64,000 nt of DNA. It comes from Desulfobulbus propionicus (GTDB taxonomy: Bacteria > Desulfobacterota > Desulfobulbia > Desulfobulbales > Desulfobulbaceae). The translations under genes were made by a program, and so were the position numbers. The stretch spans positions 1 through 64,000 of the forward strand of contig PDTE01000006.1 in the NCBI GenBank assembly GCA_002747135.1. The letters run 5' to 3'. The notes under the pieces are model-generated. The model worked only from the letters and a program-made list of their open reading frames with translations. It was not told the origin of the DNA and made no database searches. The number at the start of each line of letters is the position of its first letter. Position 1 is the first letter of the stretch. Positions 27,642 to 36,830 of this stretch are shown in pieces.

Positions 27642-28278
27642 GGGCTCCTATCAGGTTGACAAAACGAACCTGTTCTATGACCTGGATAGTAATGTTGTTA
27701 TTCTCTTTGCGGACAAGCTGCAGTTCCTGAGCTCCCTGTTCTCCAACCGGGATAATCATACGCCCAGGATTGTCTAGTTGATCCAGCAGGGGTTGCGGGA
27801 TACAGGGACCCCCTGCAGTAACAACAATAAAGGCAAAGGGAGCCTCGTCCTGCCAGCCGGTGGTGCCGTCGTCGATCCGGGAGATGATATTGTGGTAATG
27901 GAGACGATCAAACACCTTGCGAGCGCGGCCAAGGAGGTTGTCTATACGCTCCACCGTATAGACCCGTGCACATAGTCGAGAAAGTACCGCTGCCTGGTAA
28001 CCGGAACCAGTACCGATCTCCAGTCCTTTTTCATGGCCCTTGATGTCGAGGGCCTGGGTCATGAGGGCGACGATAAAAGGCTGGGAAATAGTCTGGCCAC
28101 TGCCGATGGGTAAGGGATGATCACCATATGCCTTGGCCTGCATGGCATCTTCAACAAAGAGGTGGCGCGGAATATGGCGCATTACTTCTAGAACTTTTTC
28201 GTCGTGTATCCCCCGGGGAATAAGCTGTTCCTCCACCATCCGGTCGCGGTTGATGGTAAAAGAGGATGATTCAGTCAC
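27625..28278 (-). CDS. pcm: protein-L-isoaspartate O-methyltransferase
   Basis: Methylates isoaspartyl residues in aged proteins with S-adenosylmethionine to start their repair. It is 217 residues. MVEEQLIPRGIHDEKVLEVM (15-34) is the family opening. PIGSGQTISQPFIVALMTQ and the SAM-binding LEIGTGSGYQAAVL follow. A late VTAGGPCIPQPLLDQL is typical. It overlaps the upstream lipoprotein gene by four bases (ATGA) and yqaA by 17, so the three genes form a tight operon. Confidence 0.96.
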   Translation of the reverse strand: MTESSSFTINRDRMVEEQLIPRGIHDEKVLEVMRHIPRHLFVEDAMQAKAYGDHPLPIGSGQTISQPFIVALMTQALDIKGHEKGLEIGTGSGYQAAVLSRLCARVYTVERIDNLLGRARKVFDRLHYHNIISRIDDGTTGWQDEAPFAFIVVTAGGPCIPQPLLDQLDNPGRMIIPVGEQGAQELQLVRKENNNITIQVIEQVRFVNLIGAHAWSD

Positions 28279-28649
28279 TTAATATCTTCCCAGGTATAAT
28301 CGTCGACCCATTCCTGATCATCCTCATAAAAGGTGCGAAATTCGCAGCCTGTCACCAGAGAATCCCGCAGTGTGACAATTATCATCTCAGACCCTTTATT
28401 ATCCAGCCATGAGCCGAAGATCGGAGCGGAAGCAAATGAGGAAGGTCTGTCTTCGTAGTAGATATATTCCACAACTCCAGGAGCAATGATTCGCTTGTCT
28501 TCAGGTTCCCCCAGACAGGATCGAACATCGTCAACAGTAGAAAGGCCCGGCTTGATCAGGGTAGCTTCGGAAGCGAGGTGTCTGGTCGGCTTGTACGAAC
28601 AGCTTTGTAAAAAAATAGCGGTCATGAGGATGGCCAGTGCATATCGCAT
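28275..28649 (-). CDS. BamE/SmpA-like lipoprotein
   Basis: A 124-residue predicted lipoprotein. The leader ends in IFLQSC (lipid cysteine near residue 16). The body resembles the SmpA/OmlA (BamE-like) fold: IKPGLSTVDDVRSCLGEPED, a YIYYE strand, then IIVTLRDSLVTGCEF. True BamE works in the BAM complex; here the role is inferred only from the pattern. ATG 28649 is chosen over a far upstream frame start because GGGAGGAATTG directly precedes it. It is the first gene of the pcm-yqaA operon. Confidence 0.75.
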   Translation of the reverse strand: MRYALAILMTAIFLQSCSYKPTRHLASEATLIKPGLSTVDDVRSCLGEPEDKRIIAPGVVEYIYYEDRPSSFASAPIFGSWLDNKGSEMIIVTLRDSLVTGCEFRTFYEDDQEWVDDYTWEDIK

Positions 28650-28772
28650 CAATTCCTCCCTGTAACAGCGAGTACCCATAAAAACGTACGATGGATACTC
28701 TACACAATTATTATCGCCTTTTCCAGACGAAAAAAGGGTATGACTATATATTGTGAACACACCCTTTTTTTC

Positions 28773-28838
28773 GTCACTGCTTCCAGCTCACCCATCTTTG
28801 GACGATCGCGATCGGCCTCATAGAGGGGCTATAGCTAC
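28773..28838 (+). mobile_element. truncated family A head
   Basis: It starts GTCACTGCTTCCAGCTCACC and runs to GGGGCTATAGCTAC, then stops exactly at the htpG stop codon (28839-28841). The right half is missing. Confidence 0.65.
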
Positions 28839-30719
28839 CTATTTGCCCGATGTTGCCCGCTCCAGGATACGGTAGTTGCGGTTGACCATCTCCATAGGAT
28901 CAATGATCAGTCCCGCCTGGATAAGAGCGTTATCATAGATCTGGTCCACGATGATACCGGCAAATTCTTCGTCGGTTTCCCTGGTGCTGGCCAGCTGCTT
29001 TATAAGCGGGCTGGAACCGTTGATCTCCATATCCTTTTTAGAAGCCATCATTGGCCCACCCTCCTGGCCAGATGCCTGAAGTATACGCTCCATGGAAGAG
29101 GTCATGAATCCATCCACATTGACGATCATGGCCGGACTGTCAACCAGCCTGGAAGAACTCTTCACTTCTCCGACCTTGTCACCAAGTCTGTTTTTTATCC
29201 ATGTACAGAGGGCTTCGATCTGGTCTTTGGGCAAGGCCTCCTGTTGGGATGCTTCTTCGTTTTCCTTACCCCCTTCTGTTGACTCGGGAAGTTTTACGTC
29301 GGCGGCATCGGCGGAAATCAGTTTTTTACCGTCATATTCCCGTAAGTGGTTGAGGACAAAATCATCAATGGGTTCAAGGGTATAAATAATTTCAACTCCC
29401 CTTTTCCTGAACATTTCAACATAGGGGCCATGCTCCACCGCTCCCCTGCTTGGGCCATTAATGAAATAGATCGAATCCTGGCCGTCTTTCATGCGGCCAA
29501 TATATTTATCAAGCGAGATCATTTCCCCTGGTTCACTGGCAGAGGATTCGAAGCGCAGCAGCTTGCCCAGGTCGTCACGAAATTCAAAATCAGAGGTAAT
29601 ACCTTCTTTGATAAAGATACCAAAGGTTTTCCAGAACTGTTGATATTTTTCAGCATCTTTGCTTGCTTCTTCGTTCAGGAATTTTATAAAGCGTTTGGTC
29701 AGCACCTTGCGCAGCTTGTAGACCAGCGCGTTATCCTGGAGGGACTGTCGAGAGATATTAAGCGGAAGATCTTCCGAATCCACTACACCTTTGACAAAGC
29801 GAAGCCATTCAGGCAGGATATTCTCACTGTGCTGATCAATAAGGATTTTCTGGCAGTAGAGATTAACACCTGGCTGCATTCTGCCCATACCGGCAACTTC
29901 AAAGTTCTCTGCAGGGACATAAACCAGGGCGTTGATAGCAAGAGGTGCATCAGCGGAAAAATGAAGGCGATACATGGGGTCATCTGCCGCATTACCGACA
30001 AATTTGTAGAATTCAGTGTATTCTTCATCGGTTATCTCGTTTTTTGAGCGGGCCCAGATGGCCTGTACGGTATTGACGGTCTTGCCTTCCACCTTGACCG
30101 GGAAAGGCACAAAGGTGGAATACTGCTTGATGATATGCTCAACCGTAAACTTGGTGGCATAGGTCTCAGCATCTTCTTTTAGTTCAATAATTATTTTGGT
30201 GCCACGATGCAGGCCCGGGCAGGGCTTAACAGTGTAGGTCCCGCCGCCGTCCGATTCCCATTCAAAGCCTTCACTGCCATCCCAGGAACGAGTCTGGACT
30301 CGTACGTTTTTGGCAGCCATGAATACCGAATAGAAACCTACACCGAATTGCCCGATGAGATTGATATCCTTTTTTACTGCTTCGGCCAGCTCCTCGAAAA
30401 ATTTACTGGAACCGGAGTGGGCAATGGTGCCAAGATTGGTCTCCAGCTCTTCCCTGGTCATACCGATTCCGGTGTCGCTAATGGTGAGAAGGTGTTTTTT
30501 GTCATCGCAGTCGATGGTTATTTCAAGGGGGACATGTGCGTCAAATTCTGGCTGCTCAACCAGGCTCTGATGGCGGTATTTTTCCAGGGCGTCAGCAGCG
30601 TTAGAAACCAGCTCCCGAATAAAGATGTCTTTTTCGGTGTAAAGTGAATTTATGACAATATCAAGAACTTTCCTGGTCTCTGCCTGGAACTGTTTGGTTT
30701 CGACCTGTGTTTCCGTCAT
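28839..30719 (-). CDS. htpG: Hsp90-family chaperone HtpG
   Basis: ATP-dependent Hsp90 chaperone of 626 residues, the normal bacterial size. GHKL ATPase motifs are intact: ELVSNAADALEK with the catalytic region near residue 35, DTGIGM, and GQFGVGFYSVF near 115-125. The middle domain carries the NISRQSLQDNALVYKLR segment. ATG 30719 (METQVETKQ-type start, MTETQVETKQF) is preferred to an upstream frame start at 30797 because GAGG lies about nine bases before it and relatives start there. It is a single-gene unit. Confidence 0.97.
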   Translation of the reverse strand: MTETQVETKQFQAETRKVLDIVINSLYTEKDIFIRELVSNAADALEKYRHQSLVEQPEFDAHVPLEITIDCDDKKHLLTISDTGIGMTREELETNLGTIAHSGSSKFFEELAEAVKKDINLIGQFGVGFYSVFMAAKNVRVQTRSWDGSEGFEWESDGGGTYTVKPCPGLHRGTKIIIELKEDAETYATKFTVEHIIKQYSTFVPFPVKVEGKTVNTVQAIWARSKNEITDEEYTEFYKFVGNAADDPMYRLHFSADAPLAINALVYVPAENFEVAGMGRMQPGVNLYCQKILIDQHSENILPEWLRFVKGVVDSEDLPLNISRQSLQDNALVYKLRKVLTKRFIKFLNEEASKDAEKYQQFWKTFGIFIKEGITSDFEFRDDLGKLLRFESSASEPGEMISLDKYIGRMKDGQDSIYFINGPSRGAVEHGPYVEMFRKRGVEIIYTLEPIDDFVLNHLREYDGKKLISADAADVKLPESTEGGKENEEASQQEALPKDQIEALCTWIKNRLGDKVGEVKSSSRLVDSPAMIVNVDGFMTSSMERILQASGQEGGPMMASKKDMEINGSSPLIKQLASTRETDEEFAGIIVDQIYDNALIQAGLIIDPMEMVNRNYRILERATSGK

Positions 30720-30861
30720 GGGCGTGATCCTCTTTTTTAAATGACTGTTGCTTAGTAATGTTTTATTTATTCGGCCAACATGGTAAGCACGATTCATGCG
30801 CTGTCAACTGACTGTATCAGGTCAGACCGGACATGACTTCTGATTTTTACAAAGCGAACCA

Positions 30862-30916
30862 TTGTGAAACGTAAAGCAAGTGAAACCAGGGTGGTACATG
30901 CCCTGTGAGTAGTGAC
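30862..30916 (+). mobile_element. family A tail abutting hemY
   Basis: CGTAAAGCAAGTGAAACCAG through CCCTGTGAGTAGTGAC is the family A tail. It ends two bases before the ATG of the next gene, so it supplies that gene's ribosome-binding region. Confidence 0.65.
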
Positions 30917-30917
30917 T

Positions 30918-32327
30918 ATGAAACATTATGATGTCTGTATTATCGGCGCAGGACTTTCTGGCCTGAGTACGGCTGCTTTTCTCCTGAAAGGGGCGGCGCA
31001 GAAGCGGATTTTCCTGCTGGACAAGGGGGCTGTTCCAGGAGGAGTTATCAGCACCTTTCAGCAGGATGGGTATCTCGCCGAATGGGGGCCGCACGGCTTT
31101 CTGGATACCTATGAAGAGTGTATGGAGCTGGTGGAATGGGCTGGTCTTGAAGAAGACCGGCTCTTCGCGCCACTTGGTAAGTATGTGCGCTATATCTGCC
31201 TGAATGGAAAACTAAACGAAATTGCACAACAGCCGCATAAAATCATTACACGTCCGCTTATCTCCGTTCCTGCCAAATTACGAGTGCTGGGTGAGGTATG
31301 GAAAAAACCGCTTGAGGGCGAACCTACCATTGCCCAATGGGTCGAACATCGGTTTGGCTCGGCCATGTTACCTTTTGCTGATGCTGTGTTTACCGGAACC
31401 TATGCCGGAGATATCCACCGCTTGAAGATGGACGCGGTAATGCCGGGTGCCCGAAGACTTGAGCTGGAATATGGCTCGATAATCAAAGGACTTGTCAGGC
31501 GCATGATGCAAAAGAGGGGAAGCGGTCACAGGCGAAAGGGGCTTCCCTCAATGACTTCTTTTGTCCACGGCATGGAGCAGTTCCCTCTGGCTCTGGCGGA
31601 AAAGGTAAGCCAACAGGCAGAGATATCCTGTAATACGGAGGTTACAGGCATTAAACGAACCAGCTCTGGCTGGCTGGTTTATTATGGCGAAAATTCTTGT
31701 CAGACGTCTCATCTTGTTCTTGCTCTGCCTGTGAATACCTGTCTTGAGCTTTTGCAAAAGATGGAAAGTGAGCAGGCAAAAATGCCGCTGCCGCCTGTCA
31801 GGAAAATCCCGGAGACGAGGCTGGTCAATGTCCTCCTTGGATTTGATACGTCTGCTGAAATTCCCTTTGGTTTTGGATATCTGGCCCCGGAGCAGGAAAA
31901 ACGCTTTGCCCTGGGAGGACTTTTTTCTTCACATATGTACCCGGGCAGGGCTCCAGAAGGAAGACAGCTTGTTGAAGTTATGGTCGGAGGAAGACGTCAT
32001 GAAAAACGGCTGGAACTGGATGATGCGGCTCTCGTCAGTGCAGTCTGTCGTGATCTTAAGGAACTTGTTGCTCTGCCAAAAGCACCGGTATTCAGCAAGG
32101 TGCTCCGATCAGCGGGTAGTTTACCGCAGCTTGAGCAGGGGTATACCAGCTTGCTTGCCTGGCGTGACCAGATTATGGAGCTTGAACCAACTCTTTTTAT
32201 CAGCGGCTTTGGCTGGAAAGGGATTGGCATATACGATATGACCAGTGAAGCAAAGAAAACTGCCGAGCGTATACTGACCCAAAAACATGGAAGCGGGAAG
32301 GCTGAGGTCAAGGGCGTATATTTTTAG
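30918..32327 (+). CDS. hemY: protoporphyrinogen oxidase (HemY type)
   Basis: A FAD enzyme of 469 residues that oxidises protoporphyrinogen IX to protoporphyrin IX in heme synthesis. The FAD-binding motif GAGLSGLSTAAFLL lies at 9-22. Other family segments: LAEWGPHGFLDT, FADAVFTGTYAGDIHRL, and the C-terminal FISGFGWKGIGIYDMT. It could also be called HemG in older naming of the FAD type. The start is ATG 30918 (a GTG at 30912 is also in frame). No Shine-Dalgarno sequence is visible because the repeat tail reaches the start codon. It is convergent with dnaA, two bases apart. Confidence 0.9.
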   Translation: MKHYDVCIIGAGLSGLSTAAFLLKGAAQKRIFLLDKGAVPGGVISTFQQDGYLAEWGPHGFLDTYEECMELVEWAGLEEDRLFAPLGKYVRYICLNGKLNEIAQQPHKIITRPLISVPAKLRVLGEVWKKPLEGEPTIAQWVEHRFGSAMLPFADAVFTGTYAGDIHRLKMDAVMPGARRLELEYGSIIKGLVRRMMQKRGSGHRRKGLPSMTSFVHGMEQFPLALAEKVSQQAEISCNTEVTGIKRTSSGWLVYYGENSCQTSHLVLALPVNTCLELLQKMESEQAKMPLPPVRKIPETRLVNVLLGFDTSAEIPFGFGYLAPEQEKRFALGGLFSSHMYPGRAPEGRQLVEVMVGGRRHEKRLELDDAALVSAVCRDLKELVALPKAPVFSKVLRSAGSLPQLEQGYTSLLAWRDQIMELEPTLFISGFGWKGIGIYDMTSEAKKTAERILTQKHGSGKAEVKGVYF

Positions 32328-32329
32328 TA

Positions 32330-33649
32330 TTATTGCTGGAGCCTTGAGCTGAGCAATTCGATCTGTTCCCGCGTGCTGCCCTGTCTGGCCATTTCCTTGG
32401 TGATGACCTTGATGGCGTGGAGCACGGTGGAGTGGTCGCGATTATAGATTCCGCCGATGTCAGCCAAGGATTCTTTGGTAAACTTTCTGGAGAGATACAT
32501 GGCAACCTGGCGAGGATGAGAGATAGAGCGCTTGCGTGATCTTGACTTCAGGTCTTCCACTGATACATTGAATTGATCGCCAACAAAATCAAGAATAGAG
32601 GAAGAGGAGAGGTTATTTTCGGTGCAGACAAATCTGGAAACAACCTCCTTGACCACGTCCATGGATGGTGCTTCGCCGCGCAGGCAGCATTTTGCCTTGA
32701 TTCCCAAGATTGCACTTTCAATCCTGCGTACATCTCCCTTGAGGGTCTGGGCCAGGTAATCGACCAGGTTATCTTCCATCCGCACCTGATTGACTCGTAG
32801 TTTGTGCCTGATAATGCGTACTCTGGTTTCGTAGTCTGGTGACTGAATATCCGTCACCAGGCCTGAGGTCATCCGGCTTAAAAAGTCAGTATCCAGTCCT
32901 TGCAGTTTGTTGGGCTGGACAGCTGAGGTAAGTATAACCCGTCTGCCTGACTTGATCAGGTAGTCCAGAATGGTGTTTAATTCTTCCTGGGTTTTGTTCT
33001 TGCCGGTCAGGGTATGGATATCTTCAATAAGCAATATGTCGCAACTGTTGATATATTTTTTGGAAAACTGTTCCATGGATCTGGTTCGCAGGTTTTGAAC
33101 CATTTCGGCACTGAATTGTTGAGCTGTTAAGTACTGCAGCCTGGTCGATGGTGCTGAATTAAAAATTGAATGAACAACCGCCTGGGTCAAGTGGCTTTTG
33201 CCAAGACCGGTTGAGCTGCTCATAAACAGACACGTACCAAAGGTACGTTCACCTTTAGCAAGGGCGCTGCAGGCGGACTGGGCGAGCACGTTGGACCGAC
33301 CCACCATGAACTGATCAAAGGTGTAGGCCGGGTGGAGTGAACGGAACCTGGGGGCTGGTGCAGTTGTTCCTGGAAGGCGCATCTGCCCGCTGATGTTGCT
33401 GTCCATGATGACCGGAGTCTTGTCTGAAACAATAAACCGAACAGATAGATCCAGTTTCATTGATTGGATAATATCAGTTATCAGCCCAAGGTATTTCTGT
33501 TCAACATAGGCGCAGAAAAAACGGTCAGGGCCATACAGCTCAAGGGACTGTTTACCTTGATGTCTGCACTCCAGCGGCTTGATCCACAGGGAAAATTCGC
33601 TTTCAGACAGGGAAGCTAGAAGTGATGATTTGATAGAGTCCCACACCAT
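32330..33649 (-). CDS. dnaA: DnaA-like replication initiator, divergent
   Basis: DnaA family AAA+ ATPase of 439 residues with the four-domain layout. N-terminal domain I (1-75), a short linker, AAA+ core (about 105-320), and a C-terminal helix-turn-helix with the signature YNRDHSTVLHAIKVI (402-416). The Walker A is SSSTGLGKSHLTQA (144-157), where DnaA usually has GGxGLGKTHLxxA. Walker B reads ILLIEDIHTL with E for the first D. Sensor 2 region GDVRRIESAIL is present. There is no dnaN beside it. It may be a second, diverged DnaA rather than the main initiator. Confidence 0.88.
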   Translation of the reverse strand: MVWDSIKSSLLASLSESEFSLWIKPLECRHQGKQSLELYGPDRFFCAYVEQKYLGLITDIIQSMKLDLSVRFIVSDKTPVIMDSNISGQMRLPGTTAPAPRFRSLHPAYTFDQFMVGRSNVLAQSACSALAKGERTFGTCLFMSSSTGLGKSHLTQAVVHSIFNSAPSTRLQYLTAQQFSAEMVQNLRTRSMEQFSKKYINSCDILLIEDIHTLTGKNKTQEELNTILDYLIKSGRRVILTSAVQPNKLQGLDTDFLSRMTSGLVTDIQSPDYETRVRIIRHKLRVNQVRMEDNLVDYLAQTLKGDVRRIESAILGIKAKCCLRGEAPSMDVVKEVVSRFVCTENNLSSSSILDFVGDQFNVSVEDLKSRSRKRSISHPRQVAMYLSRKFTKESLADIGGIYNRDHSTVLHAIKVITKEMARQGSTREQIELLSSRLQQ

Positions 33650-33701
33650 GAGTCAACCTTTTTATTTTGGAGGAAGTGGAGTTATAATTAATAAATATTT
33701 C

Positions 33702-33815
33702 GTAACTCCTCACAGCTCACCCCTCTTTGAACGATCACGACCCGCCGCATAGAGGGGCTATAGCTGCCAATCGTGCTTGTCCAGATAGGGGCAACCTGAG
33801 GTGATTTGGCAGGTA
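33702..33815 (+). mobile_element. truncated family A element
   Basis: It starts GTAACTCCTCACAGCTCACC and follows the consensus to GGGGCAACCTGAG, after which the tail is lost. It lies 52 bp upstream of dnaA. Confidence 0.8.
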
Positions 33816-34139
33816 AATTCAGAAATAGAAGTGAAAAAAAACAATGCCCTGATTTCTTCGCAGTATAGGGGATTAGGAGCATATTTTACCGGAACCTCTT
33901 TTTTAGCTGCGCATATCACAGAAAATTCGGCTGGACAACAGTTTAGTCTTGCCTAAGTAACTTGTTAACAAATTGTTGACAAAATATTAAGTTTGTTTTT
34001 CTCGAAAATACTACATATAACTCTTTAATGCTAGAAAATGAGGATGGAAAGCATTAGGTGACTCTTGTTGCCCAACATTAAAGGGAGAGCACATGGGCGG
34101 AGATTTAAAAAAAATATTAGATCTTGTTTTATACCTGTT
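33816..34139. other. A+T-rich dnaA upstream region
   Basis: An A+T-rich stretch with GTTAACAAATTGTTGAC near 33964-33980 but no TTATCCACA-type DnaA boxes that I can see. A 21-codon open frame starts at ATG 34093 after AAAGGGAGAG and ends at the TAA within the following hairpin. I do not consider it an established gene. Confidence 0.35.
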
Positions 34140-34200
34140 CCCAGCACATCCTTTGTAACCAATCACAGACCCCGTGATTGGTTACAAAGGATGTGCTGGG
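34140..34200. terminator. perfect 61-bp hairpin, likely comF terminator
   Basis: Two 27-base arms are perfect reverse complements around the loop AGACCCC. The inner 12 bases of each arm are the family B ends (GTAACCAATCAC and GTGATTGGTTAC). The outer 15 (CCCAGCACATCCTTT) are not part of the repeat. It lies three bases past the comF stop codon. Confidence 0.7.
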
Positions 34201-34203
34201 TGT

Positions 34204-34935
34204 TTACCTGTTTTTGAGGATACTTCTGGCCAGAGTGAAGACTTCTATGCCGGCTGGATGGGCCTGGCGGATAGTTTTGGCACATTCGTTTACCGTTGTT
34301 CCGGTGGTAAATACATCGTCAACAAGAAGAATGCGCTTACCTGCAAGCAGGTCAGGTTGCCTAAGGCTGAAACAGCCTCGCAGCTTATTTTTTCTCTCTT
34401 TCCCGGAAAGCCCAGTTTGAGGAGGTGTCAGCCGGTGGCGCTGTATGGCGCGTACATGAATTCTGTCTCTCCATGTTGAAAAACAGGAACGAGCCAGGAT
34501 CAGGGCCTGGTTATATCCTCGTTTGCGCAGTCGGGTAATATGGAGAGGAACCGGAACAATAATATCTGGTATGCTGAATTGACTGTAAACACCGGATATC
34601 TTGGTCAAGGCTCCGAGTGAAGAGGCACTTTTGGTGGTGAAATTGAATTTGAGGGAATGAATCAGTGGGCTTAGCTGCCGGTTGTACACATATGAAGAGC
34701 GGGCAAGATCAAAAAAATAGTTACCCTGCAGGCATACCCCGCAGAGATGATTCCTGCCTGTGGCAAAAGGGGCACCACAACATACGCACAAGGGTGAGGA
34801 AATTGGTTCGATTTTTTCCTGGCAGCGTGGACAGAGAAGCGGCGGTCTTGAGTTTTCCAGGGTAGCTGCACACGTCAGGCAGCGCGGGGGAAAGAACAGA
34901 TCATTGAGAGCCCCAATGATTGAATGTATTGCCAT
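34204..34935 (-). CDS. ComF-family phosphoribosyltransferase-like protein
   Basis: A 243-residue ComF family protein; in naturally competent bacteria ComF aids DNA uptake, elsewhere the role is unclear. The N-terminal zinc-binding part has CLTC, CPRC, CVCC and CGVC pairs between residues 19 and 72. The C-terminal phosphoribosyltransferase fold has the PRPP motif ILLVDDVFTTGTTVNEC. ATG 34935 is chosen; the longer frame start at 34980 lies inside an adjacent family A element. A perfect hairpin follows the stop codon. Confidence 0.9.
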   Translation of the reverse strand: MAIHSIIGALNDLFFPPRCLTCAATLENSRPPLLCPRCQEKIEPISSPLCVCCGAPFATGRNHLCGVCLQGNYFFDLARSSYVYNRQLSPLIHSLKFNFTTKSASSLGALTKISGVYSQFSIPDIIVPVPLHITRLRKRGYNQALILARSCFSTWRDRIHVRAIQRHRLTPPQTGLSGKERKNKLRGCFSLRQPDLLAGKRILLVDDVFTTGTTVNECAKTIRQAHPAGIEVFTLARSILKNR

Positions 34936-34968
34936 GGCATGGACCTTAACCGGATTATATGATTTCAA

Positions 34969-35127
34969 GTAACTCCTCACAGCTCACCCCTCTTTGAACG
35001 ATCACGACCCGCCGCACAGAGGGGCTGTAGCTGCCAATCGTGCTTGCCCAGATCTGGGCAAGCTGAAAGCAGTTACAGGCTTAAAAGCAAGTGAAATAAA
35101 GAGGCTGCATACCCTGTAAGTCGTTAC
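34969..35127 (+). mobile_element. family A element (A head, A2 tail)
   Basis: It starts GTAACTCCTCACAGCTC, then switches to the A2-type right half (GCAGTTACAGGCTTAAAAGC) and ends GTAAGTCGTTAC. No flanking duplication is visible. Confidence 0.8.
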
Positions 35128-35180
35128 TCAATATAAATTATTTTATGACAGGTTCACAAATTTTTTCAGGAATACTTTTT

Positions 35181-35341
35181 CAGCAGCAGCTCCCAGGCCG
35201 ACTCCCCTTCAGTCGATCACGATTGGCTGCAGAGAAGGCTGTAGCGGCCCGTCGTGCCAGCCTGAATCTGGGCAACCTGGAAAGCTGGTACAACTTTAAG
35301 ACACGTGAAGCCAGGGCGGTACATACCCTGTGAGCAGTTAC
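35181..35341 (+). mobile_element. diverged family A element (A2 subtype)
   Basis: The left end is worn (CAGCAGCAGCTCCCAGG). The core and tail are clear, ending GTGAGCAGTTAC 30 bp before plsC. Confidence 0.65.
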
Positions 35342-35371
35342 CTTTTTCTTTAACTTGACTATGGAATTGCC

Positions 35372-36142
35372 ATGAGTTTTTTTCAACGAATAAGAGCGAT
35401 TACCCTTCTTATTGTCGCTCCGTTTTTGACCATTACAGTTTCTTTTATGGCTTGGTTCGATATGTGTTGTGTTCGCAGGTCAAAAAAAAAGGCCCTGGCC
35501 TTTCCCCGTTTCTGGGGCGTTTTTTTGTGCCGTCTGGCAGGGGTAACGGTTGAGTTTAAAGGACTTGACCATATCCAACCAGACCGCACATATATCTTTG
35601 CCGGTAACCATTGCAGCCAGTTTGATATCTTTTGTTTTCAGGGCTTTTTTCCATACAACTTCAGGTGGATAGCCAAAAAAGAACTGTTTCGGATCCCTGT
35701 GTTTGGAGCTGCCATGAAAAAGGTTGGCTATATAGCTATTGATCGGTCAAGGGGGAGAAAGGCCTTGAAGAGCCTGGAGGAGGCGGCAAGACAGATAGCC
35801 CAGGGAGACTCTGTGCTGATTTTTCCTGAAGGCACCCGTAGTCAAACAGGCAGGCTGCAAGAATTTAAAACCGGAGCCATAATCCTGGCTATAAAGGCAG
35901 GTGTGCCAGTTATTCCTCTTGGAATTAACGGCTCTGATACTATCCTTCCCAAGGGCAGGCTGTTGGCCGACTCTGGTAAGATTGTTGTCAATATAGGAAA
36001 GCCGGTGCCGACAGATCATTATACTGCAAAAGATAAACAGAAGCTGGCCAGGGCCTTGCACCTGGAAGTAGAAAAATTGCTTGAACCACGTCAACGATCA
36101 GAAGTAACGGCTTCTTTTACTGGAGAAAATAAGCCTGGTTGA
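35372..36142 (+). CDS. plsC: 1-acylglycerol-3-phosphate acyltransferase
   Basis: Membrane-associated acyltransferase of 256 residues that adds the second acyl chain to lysophosphatidic acid. The catalytic HX4D is H80-CSQF-D85 in GNHCSQFDIF. The glycerol-phosphate-binding FPEGTRS is at 151-157, and VPVIPLGING follows. A hydrophobic anchor lies at residues 10-28. A five-codon frame (ATG 35361 to TGA 35375) overlaps the start codon, and a family A element ends 30 bp upstream. Works after PlsY (21527) in phospholipid synthesis. Confidence 0.93.
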   Translation: MSFFQRIRAITLLIVAPFLTITVSFMAWFDMCCVRRSKKKALAFPRFWGVFLCRLAGVTVEFKGLDHIQPDRTYIFAGNHCSQFDIFCFQGFFPYNFRWIAKKELFRIPVFGAAMKKVGYIAIDRSRGRKALKSLEEAARQIAQGDSVLIFPEGTRSQTGRLQEFKTGAIILAIKAGVPVIPLGINGSDTILPKGRLLADSGKIVVNIGKPVPTDHYTAKDKQKLARALHLEVEKLLEPRQRSEVTASFTGENKPG

Positions 36143-36183
36143 GATAACAGGTTACGGATTTCAGCTGTGCAGATACTTGCTCC

Positions 36184-36351
36184 CTCGTGTCCTGTCAACG
36201 CTGAAACGTCAGGATATTGCGCCGGATTTTTCCTGTCCTTATGCAGCCTTGTCCTGGGGTGCATAGTAGGGCTATGTGACCCAGGGCAAGGCTGCATAAG
36301 GGCTGAAAAAGACAAGCAGGATACGACAGAGCAGCGTTGACAGGACACGAG
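36184..36351. mobile_element. family C palindromic element
   Basis: The most symmetrical copy. It runs from CTCGTGTCCTGTCAACGCTG to CAGCGTTGACAGGACACGAG. Inner arms TTATGCAGCCTTG and CAAGGCTGCATAA also pair. Confidence 0.85.
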
Positions 36352-36493
36352 GTATATACCACCCTGGTTTCACTTGCTTTACGTCTGTATCTGCTTTTAT
36401 CCGGCCCATATTTGGGCAAGCCGCCTGGCAGCTGCAGCCCCTTTATGCGGCCATTGGTGACTGCCCGAAGATGGATGAGCTGGGAGCAGGTAC
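36352..36493 (-). mobile_element. family A element, third subtype, reverse
   Basis: It begins in the tail (ACCACCCTGGTTTCACTTGC), passes CCCCTTTATGCGGCCATTGG and ends GCTGGGAGCAGGTACC. It directly abuts the family C copy. Confidence 0.65.
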
Positions 36494-36648
36494 CCTGGCG
36501 CAATCACCCCTTTCTCAAAATTGAGTTCCCGTGAGCAATTGCTGCCTGAGGGATTCAAGCTCTTGTACTTCTTATTCATTGCAAAAAAAGGGGAACATGG
36601 CATAATAGAATTTTATATGTTTCGAGGGCATGAGGTTTTTCTTTTTCC

Positions 36649-36806
36649 GTAACTCCTCACAGCTCACCCCTCTTTGAACGATCACGACCCGCCGCATAGA
36701 GGGGCTATAGCTGCCAATCGTGCTTGTCCAGACATGGGCAACCTGAGAGCAGGTACACGTTTGAGGTAGGTACAATCAGAGAGGTACACACCCAGTGAGC
36801 AGGTAC
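36649..36806 (+). mobile_element. family A element
   Basis: Full-length copy, GTAACTCCTCACAGCTC to GTGAGCAGGTAC, with perfect 8-bp flanking repeats CTTTTTCC (36641-36648 and 36807-36814). Confidence 0.93.
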
Positions 36807-36830
36807 CTTTTTCCCATATTACCGGGTGTA

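Noticed and set aside
33650..34200. Possible chromosomal replication origin upstream of dnaA
   Set aside because: The region is A+T-rich, but I find no cluster of TTATCCACA-type boxes and no dnaN neighbour, and two repeat elements explain much of it.
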